A stretch of 64,000 nucleotides of DNA from Bacteroidota bacterium (GTDB lineage Bacteria; Bacteroidota; Bacteroidia; Sphingobacteriales; Sphingobacteriaceae). The stretch spans positions 310,001-374,000 of the forward strand of contig JAEXHI010000022.1 of NCBI GenBank assembly GCA_023450085.1, read 5' to 3'. The position numbers and the translations under genes were made by a program. This document shows positions 58,950 to 64,000 of the stretch, one piece after another (the first letter of the stretch is position 1; each line of letters opens with the position of its first letter). Below the pieces are notes generated by a model that saw only the letters and a list, made by a program, of their open reading frames with translations, was not told the origin of the DNA and did no database searches.

Positions 58950-59954
58950 ATGGAAGATCAAATTTGGAATAGTATTATTAAAAGGCTAACAGGGGTTGAA
59001 ACACCTGCAAGCAAGCAGTATCTAGACGAATGGTTAAAAGCCAGTGAGGATAACGTAAAGATTTATCATGAGACGGAACAGCTTTGGACTTTGACCAATA
59101 TGTTGCCGACCAATAAAAAGCCATTAGCTGAACAAACCATCCTTAACCCAGCTTCTGAGAAGGGGAAACTATGGTCGCTTAAGGGACTTAAGAGGTACAG
59201 TATAGCCGCGTCATTAGCACTGGTTACCTCCCTAACGCTTTATTATCTTACCAAATCGAAGCCACAAGCTACAAATAACCAAGTCAGCATATATAGCATT
59301 CATAAAGCCGGTCATGGTAAAATGTTAAAGGTAGTTTTGCCCGACAGTTCCATTGTTTGGCTTAATGCAGGTAGCGAATTGAGCTATCTCAAAGATTTCC
59401 GTTCTCAAAAAACAAGGAATATTCAATTAACAGGCGAAGCATTTTTTGAAGTGACCCATAACCAACAACAGCCTTTTGTAGTAGAAAGTGGTGACTTAAA
59501 GACCATTGTTTATGGTACTAGTTTCAATGTAAGTTCCTATAAAGATAGCGAACAGAATTCCGTTACGGTAAAAACAGGAAAGGTAGGGGTACTCTTAAAA
59601 AGAGATAGCTTAAATAAACCGACCATGTTGTTGCCAGGAAATCGTTTGGTGTATCATCAAGAAAATGGGAAAATAGAAACACTGAACATTGAAACGTCAG
59701 AAGTGGCTACTTGGTTAAATGGAGATTTGGTATTTGACCAAACCGCTCCGAAAGAAGTGTTTGCCATTTTGGCCCGCAAGTTCGACGTAGAATTTAAAAT
59801 CAATGATGCAGACTTTGAAGGTTGCAAGCTCACCGCTAAGTTTCCAAATCAATCGCTGAAAACCATTTTAGCCGCTCTAAGTACTTCCCTTCATCTAAAG
59901 ATTAACGAGCATGGTAAAACAATTTATATCAAAGGAGGGCAATCATGTAAGTAA
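58950..59954 (+). CDS. FecR-type anti-sigma factor (third pair)
   Basis: A 334-residue protein with an N-terminal sigma-binding segment, membrane helix about 85-105, FecR domain about 120-225 (LPDSSIVWLNAGSELSYLKDF) and DUF4974 domain about 250-325 (APKEVFAILARKFDVEFKIND). It is upstream of the second TonB receptor; the 118-nt gap holds two hairpins. Confidence 0.95.
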   Translation: MEDQIWNSIIKRLTGVETPASKQYLDEWLKASEDNVKIYHETEQLWTLTNMLPTNKKPLAEQTILNPASEKGKLWSLKGLKRYSIAASLALVTSLTLYYLTKSKPQATNNQVSIYSIHKAGHGKMLKVVLPDSSIVWLNAGSELSYLKDFRSQKTRNIQLTGEAFFEVTHNQQQPFVVESGDLKTIVYGTSFNVSSYKDSEQNSVTVKTGKVGVLLKRDSLNKPTMLLPGNRLVYHQENGKIETLNIETSEVATWLNGDLVFDQTAPKEVFAILARKFDVEFKINDADFEGCKLTAKFPNQSLKTILAALSTSLHLKINEHGKTIYIKGGQSCK

Positions 59955-59962
59955 AAATAAAA

Positions 59963-59990
59963 AGCCACTTCTGCGCTAACAGAAATGGCT
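59963..59990 (+). repeat. Hairpin between FecR and the second TonB receptor
   Basis: AGCCACTTCTG (59963-59973) and CAGAAATGGCT (59980-59990): 10 of 11 bases pair around loop CGCTAA. No T run follows. A second hairpin, ATTGCC(TA)TGG with CCA(TT)GGCAAT (60000-60029), follows. Confidence 0.6.
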
Positions 59991-60072
59991 AAAGTTCTTA
60001 TTGCCTATGGCTTGCACACCATTGGCAATGATTAAAAATTATTAACGGTAATAATCATTAACAAACAAATTT

Positions 60073-63000
60073 ATGAAAAAAAACAATGGGTTATTTAACC
60101 CAAAAGGAATTTTTATGCGCCTTAGCTTAATCTTCTGCTTACTATCTACACTTTGCTTGGCCATCGGAAATGCGGCCACGGTAAAAGCTCAATATGGCTT
60201 AGACAAGAGGATAGACATCTATCTTAAAAACAGTACTTTCCCAGATTTATTAAAAGAAATAGAACGCAAAACTGGGGTAAGCTTTGTTTATACCAATAAG
60301 GAAACTGTTACGGCTACTGTTTCCGTAAACGATCAATCTAAAACAGCTCGATCAATTCTTGCTCCCTTATTAAAAAAACACGACTTACAAGCGGTTGAAA
60401 ATGGAATGATGGTGGTACTACGTAAGGTGGAAGCTAGTTTGATGCAGCAAGAAAAACCGGGCACCATTGTAGGTTATGTAAAAGATCAGGCCAATAACCA
60501 AATATTACCTTATGCCACTGTAATTGTAAAAGGAACCAACCAAAAAGCCATGACAGATATGAACGGTTATTTTGTGTTGAGCAACATTGTAGCAGGAAAA
60601 GCCACGTTAAGAATTAGTTATATCGGTTTTAAAACTTTCGAAACTACCGTTGATGTGGTAGGCGGTAAGGTAAATAATGCCGATTTAAAGTTAACCAGTG
60701 AAAGCAATGACATGAAAGGGATTACCGTTACCGGTATCCGTAGAGGTGAAAGTGTGGCCTTAAACAATATGCAAAATGCAGATAATGTGAAATATGTGTT
60801 ATCTGAAGAGCAAATTGAACGTTTTCCTGATGCTACTGTAGGTGAAGCCATGCAAAGGGTGCCAGGTATTGCCATGGATTTAAGCTACGGACTACCTAGA
60901 AATATCATCATTAGAGGTTTAGATCAGAGCATGGGTTCGGTAACCTTAAACGGAAACAGATTACCCTCTACGCAAACCAACTCAAGAGACATCGATTTAA
61001 ATGGTATCCTTTCTTCAACGGTAGAAGCCATTGAAGTGAATAAAACGTTAACTCCAGACATGGAGGCCGATGCTACTGCGGGTTCCGTAAACATTATTTC
61101 TAAAACGCCTAAAATTGGCTCGAAACAGTTTCAGGTTAAAGGATCTTTTGGAAATAACTTCTTATTGGGTAAACAGAATTTTGATGGCGCCTTTAACTAC
61201 GGCGAGCGAAAAAATAAGATAGCTTATTTAATTGGCGTAAACTATAGTAACACCAATCGTGGAGAAGACAGGGTGCAGAAGGACTATGGGATGTATACCA
61301 TCAACGGTGTAGAGAAACTGAAACTGTCTAACTTAGAATTGGAAGGTTCTGATTTGAACAGGGAAAATATTGGCGTACAAGGCGAATTGAGTTTCTTTCC
61401 TAACCAAAAAAGTCAAATTTACGTACGAGGCAATTATAACAAATTCTATGAGTTACAAACTAGAGGTACCAAGAGTTACAGTATAGGAAGCTATACCACG
61501 GAAAATGCTGTAACAGGAGTAACTATTGGTTCAAGCGGTACGCCAAGAGATTATAATAGAGATTTGTTCAGTGTATCGGCAGGGGCTAAAACTAATATTG
61601 AAAATTGGATTGGAAACGTAGATGTTACTTATGCTAGCGGACTTTACGACCAACCAACCTATTACGATGGTTATTTTACCAATTCGGGCTTGGCAGCTAA
61701 TATGGACATGTCAAATCCAAGAGCGCCCCAGTTCAATTTTACCAGTGGAAATCCAAATGATGCCAGTCAGTATTTTACCTCAAATTATGTGAACAGACAT
61801 CAGATTGCCCATGATAAAGATATCCAAGGTTCATTAAACATTGAGCGTACTTTTGATTTGAGCGATAAGAACAAATTCATGTTCAAGTTTGGTGGTCGTA
61901 TGAAATATAAGGAAGATGACCACACCAGAAGCTATTATCAGTATTCTTTAAAAAAAGGTAGATTGGCCATGTCTGACTTCCTTTCAGACTATTCAAGAAA
62001 AAAATATTTCAATGGACATTATGATTTGTCGGGCGCTATTGCCAACGGTTATTTGATGGAGCAATATTATCAAAACAACTTGTCTCTGTTCAACAACAAC
62101 GAAACCTATATTCGACAAAATACCGATCCCGATTCTTACAACGGTAAAGAGAACACGCAAGCGGGTTATGTAATGGGTAAGTTAACTTTGAATAAGTTAG
62201 ATATCATTACGGGTGTACGTTATGAGAACACAGGTTTCGAATACAATGGTAATATTGTAAGTTTTGATGATAAAGGCAATTATGTAGCCACTAGAAAGGT
62301 AGCAGTTAACTCTTCTTTCAATGGTTTTTTTCCAAGTTTGAACTTGAAATATGCCCTTTCGCCAAGTACCAATTTAAGAGCTGCGGTAACCAAATCGTTA
62401 TCTAGACCAGGTTATTACGACTTAGTGCCTTGGGAAGAAATTGAAACCCGTAGAAAACGTATGAAGAAAGGTAATCCTGATTTGGATCAGGCCACTTCGG
62501 TAAACTACGATGTTCTATTTGAGCATTATTTGAAATCATTAGGCTTAATTTCTGGAGGAGTATTCTATAAAAACATTAGCAATTACATCTATGAAAGCAT
62601 TTATACTCAACAAGGTGGTACCTACGATAAGTATCAGGTTACACAAACGGTAAACGGTGCTAATGCGCACGTATATGGTTTCGAATTAGCTTGGCAGCAA
62701 CAACTTACCTTTTTGCCTGGTTTCTGGAATGGATTTGGTATCTATGCCAACTATACCCAAATACAATCTAAATTTAAAGTGCCTGGTATTGTAAGCGATC
62801 GTACAGTTCGTTTGCCATCTATGCGTCCTAAAGTAGGTAATGCGTCTTTATCATATGAAAAATATGGTTTTTCAGGCCGTTTATCACTTAACTTTTATGA
62901 TACCTATATCGACGAGTTGGCTGATGTTGAAGCAAATGACTTGATGGAAAAAGGTAGGGTACAGATAGATTTTTCTGCGTCTCAAAAGCTAAACAAACGC

Positions 63001-63135
63001 TTTACCATCTTCATGGGCATCAGCAATATCAATAATGCGCAAACCATTTTAGACTTTGGTGATGGCAGACCTAACGATCATAAATACTATTCTAGATGGG
63101 CTAATCTAGGTTTCAAATACAATCCATTTTATTAA
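60073..63135 (+). CDS. TonB-dependent receptor with STN domain, second copy
   Basis: A 1020-residue receptor: signal about 1-40, STN domain about 45-120 (IYLKNSTFPDLLKEIERKT), carboxypeptidase-regulatory-like domain about 130-215 (VGYVKDQANNQILPYATVIV), plug about 230-350 (VGEAMQRVPGIAMDLSYG and PDMEADATAGSVNI), then barrel ending NLGFKYNPFY. The plug's DMEADATAGSVNI motif is typical of the TonB-Xanth-Caul group. It is followed 2 nt later by a metallophosphoesterase gene, which suggests uptake linked to a phosphate-bearing substrate. Confidence 0.95.
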   Translation: MKKNNGLFNPKGIFMRLSLIFCLLSTLCLAIGNAATVKAQYGLDKRIDIYLKNSTFPDLLKEIERKTGVSFVYTNKETVTATVSVNDQSKTARSILAPLLKKHDLQAVENGMMVVLRKVEASLMQQEKPGTIVGYVKDQANNQILPYATVIVKGTNQKAMTDMNGYFVLSNIVAGKATLRISYIGFKTFETTVDVVGGKVNNADLKLTSESNDMKGITVTGIRRGESVALNNMQNADNVKYVLSEEQIERFPDATVGEAMQRVPGIAMDLSYGLPRNIIIRGLDQSMGSVTLNGNRLPSTQTNSRDIDLNGILSSTVEAIEVNKTLTPDMEADATAGSVNIISKTPKIGSKQFQVKGSFGNNFLLGKQNFDGAFNYGERKNKIAYLIGVNYSNTNRGEDRVQKDYGMYTINGVEKLKLSNLELEGSDLNRENIGVQGELSFFPNQKSQIYVRGNYNKFYELQTRGTKSYSIGSYTTENAVTGVTIGSSGTPRDYNRDLFSVSAGAKTNIENWIGNVDVTYASGLYDQPTYYDGYFTNSGLAANMDMSNPRAPQFNFTSGNPNDASQYFTSNYVNRHQIAHDKDIQGSLNIERTFDLSDKNKFMFKFGGRMKYKEDDHTRSYYQYSLKKGRLAMSDFLSDYSRKKYFNGHYDLSGAIANGYLMEQYYQNNLSLFNNNETYIRQNTDPDSYNGKENTQAGYVMGKLTLNKLDIITGVRYENTGFEYNGNIVSFDDKGNYVATRKVAVNSSFNGFFPSLNLKYALSPSTNLRAAVTKSLSRPGYYDLVPWEEIETRRKRMKKGNPDLDQATSVNYDVLFEHYLKSLGLISGGVFYKNISNYIYESIYTQQGGTYDKYQVTQTVNGANAHVYGFELAWQQQLTFLPGFWNGFGIYANYTQIQSKFKVPGIVSDRTVRLPSMRPKVGNASLSYEKYGFSGRLSLNFYDTYIDELADVEANDLMEKGRVQIDFSASQKLNKRFTIFMGISNINNAQTILDFGDGRPNDHKYYSRWANLGFKYNPFY

Positions 63136-63137
63136 AT

Positions 63138-64000
63138 ATGAGAATGACTTTTAAGAAAAAGAGTTTCTTTTTGGCGGCACTAGCTTTAGTGCTGCCAGCT
63201 TTATCTAAAGCACAGGAGTTTAAAGCAGGCAAATTTCCAGATAGGATTATTCTGACATGGTCTGCCGATCCAAAAACAACACAATCGGTTACTTGGCGTA
63301 CCGACAGTACGGTGAACAAAAGCTTTGCTCAGGTTTTGGTAGAAGACAGCTCTCCAAAGTTGGATAAACCAGAAGCCAAAGAGTATAATGCTAAAACTGA
63401 AGCGCTCAAAGGAGCTGCCTATGAAACGGCCAATTATCATAGCGTTACTTTTGAAGGCTTAACTCCCAATAAAGTATATACTTACAGGGTAGGCGATGGT
63501 ACCAATTGGAGTGAATGGTTTCAATTTAAAACGGCACCAGAAAAAGAACAGCCTTTCTCCTTTATTTACTTGGGCGATGCGCAGAATGATATTCGTTCTA
63601 AATGGTCGAGGGTAATTAGAAAAGCTTTTGCTACCTATGGAGATGCTCGTTTCATTGTACATGCTGGAGATTTGATCAATCGCTCTAACAATGATAACGA
63701 ATGGGGCGAGTGGCATTTTGGAGGAGGTTTTATCAATGGTATGATTCCAAGTATTCCTTCCTCAGGAAACCATGAGTATTTCCGTGATGAGAAACGTACC
63801 TTAACGCTCGATCCACATTGGAGAGCACAGTACACCTTGCCTGAAAATGGACCAAAAGGATTAGAAGAATCGGTTTACTATGTGGATTATGCTAATGTGC
63901 GTATCATTTCACTAAACTCACAAATGATTGTGCTCGACTCGGCTTCGTTAAAAATACAGGCGCAATGGTTAGAGGAAGTATTGAAGAATAATCCGAAACG
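63138..64000 (+). CDS. Purple-acid-phosphatase-like metallophosphoesterase, partial
   Basis: The 3' end runs past the window; about 287 codons are visible. Signal peptide about 1-24 (cleavage near SKAQ), then an FN3-like N-terminal domain (about 30-120; FPDRIILTWSADPKTTQSVT), then the metallophosphatase domain. Metal motifs are visible: GDAQND, HAGDLINRSN and SGNHEYF. It likely hydrolyses phosphate esters in the periplasm or at the surface. The start lies 2 nt after the stop of the TonB receptor, so the two form an operon. Confidence 0.9.
   Translation, partial: MRMTFKKKSFFLAALALVLPALSKAQEFKAGKFPDRIILTWSADPKTTQSVTWRTDSTVNKSFAQVLVEDSSPKLDKPEAKEYNAKTEALKGAAYETANYHSVTFEGLTPNKVYTYRVGDGTNWSEWFQFKTAPEKEQPFSFIYLGDAQNDIRSKWSRVIRKAFATYGDARFIVHAGDLINRSNNDNEWGEWHFGGGFINGMIPSIPSSGNHEYFRDEKRTLTLDPHWRAQYTLPENGPKGLEESVYYVDYANVRIISLNSQMIVLDSASLKIQAQWLEEVLKNNPK

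Overview
The window looks like chromosome of a Bacteroidota bacterium of the Sphingobacteriaceae type, closest in style to Pedobacter. This rests on protein families and promoter grammar, since no rRNA is present. Supporting signs are fused E1 alpha/beta 2-oxoacid dehydrogenase, KDO8P-type DAHP synthase fused to chorismate mutase, SusD-less TonB receptors controlled by ECF sigma/FecR pairs, DUF1573, DUF1684 and PCMD proteins, and promoters of the TTG (-33) / TAnnTTTG (-7) type.

Layout. 1-4411 (minus): a tldD-tldE-tldD block, the last copy cut by the window edge, with Tat-like N-termini on both TldD proteins. 4506-11665 (minus): a tight moxR / DUF58 / BatA-like / DUF4175-like / membrane-protein operon, with a DUF4159 gene divergent to it. 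12764-17913: class I aminotransferase, DUF1573 protein, E1 dehydrogenase and DUF1684 protein, separated by palindromic repeats. 18487-25674 (minus): an aromatic amino acid cluster. S4 protein, aroB and a fatty-acid-hydroxylase-like protein come first. A promoter then drives a 20-residue leader peptide, an intrinsic terminator and pheA, followed by DAHP synthase/chorismate mutase, aroA and aroC. 25768-33323: proline dehydrogenase, small conserved genes, katG with a possible upstream ORF, a HAD hydrolase and a CAU tRNA. 33356-45491: an accessory stretch of small lipoproteins, membrane proteins, gene debris, a beta-helix protein, an SGNH hydrolase and tandem repeats. 45521-49117: outer-membrane barrel, PCMD lipoprotein, Crp-like regulator, membrane protein and VOC protein. 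49362-64000 (plus): three ECF sigma/FecR pairs, two large TonB-dependent receptors, two paralogous lipoproteins and a truncated purple-acid-phosphatase-like gene.

The most notable signal is upstream of pheA. A leader peptide has nine aromatic residues in twenty. Its last codons can pair with the 5' arm of a 13-bp terminator just before pheA. This is the arrangement of a ribosome-mediated attenuator, so aromatic supply may be sensed through charged Phe/Tyr (and perhaps Trp) tRNA. The promoter elements lie at consensus spacing upstream.

The window also holds several families of intergenic palindromes, including five copies or partial copies of a GTCAT..TCGA / TCGA..ATGAC element, a 243-bp tandem repeat and a 22-bp tandem repeat. 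There are two probable pseudogene remnants. No CRISPR array, transposase, rRNA or replication origin was seen.
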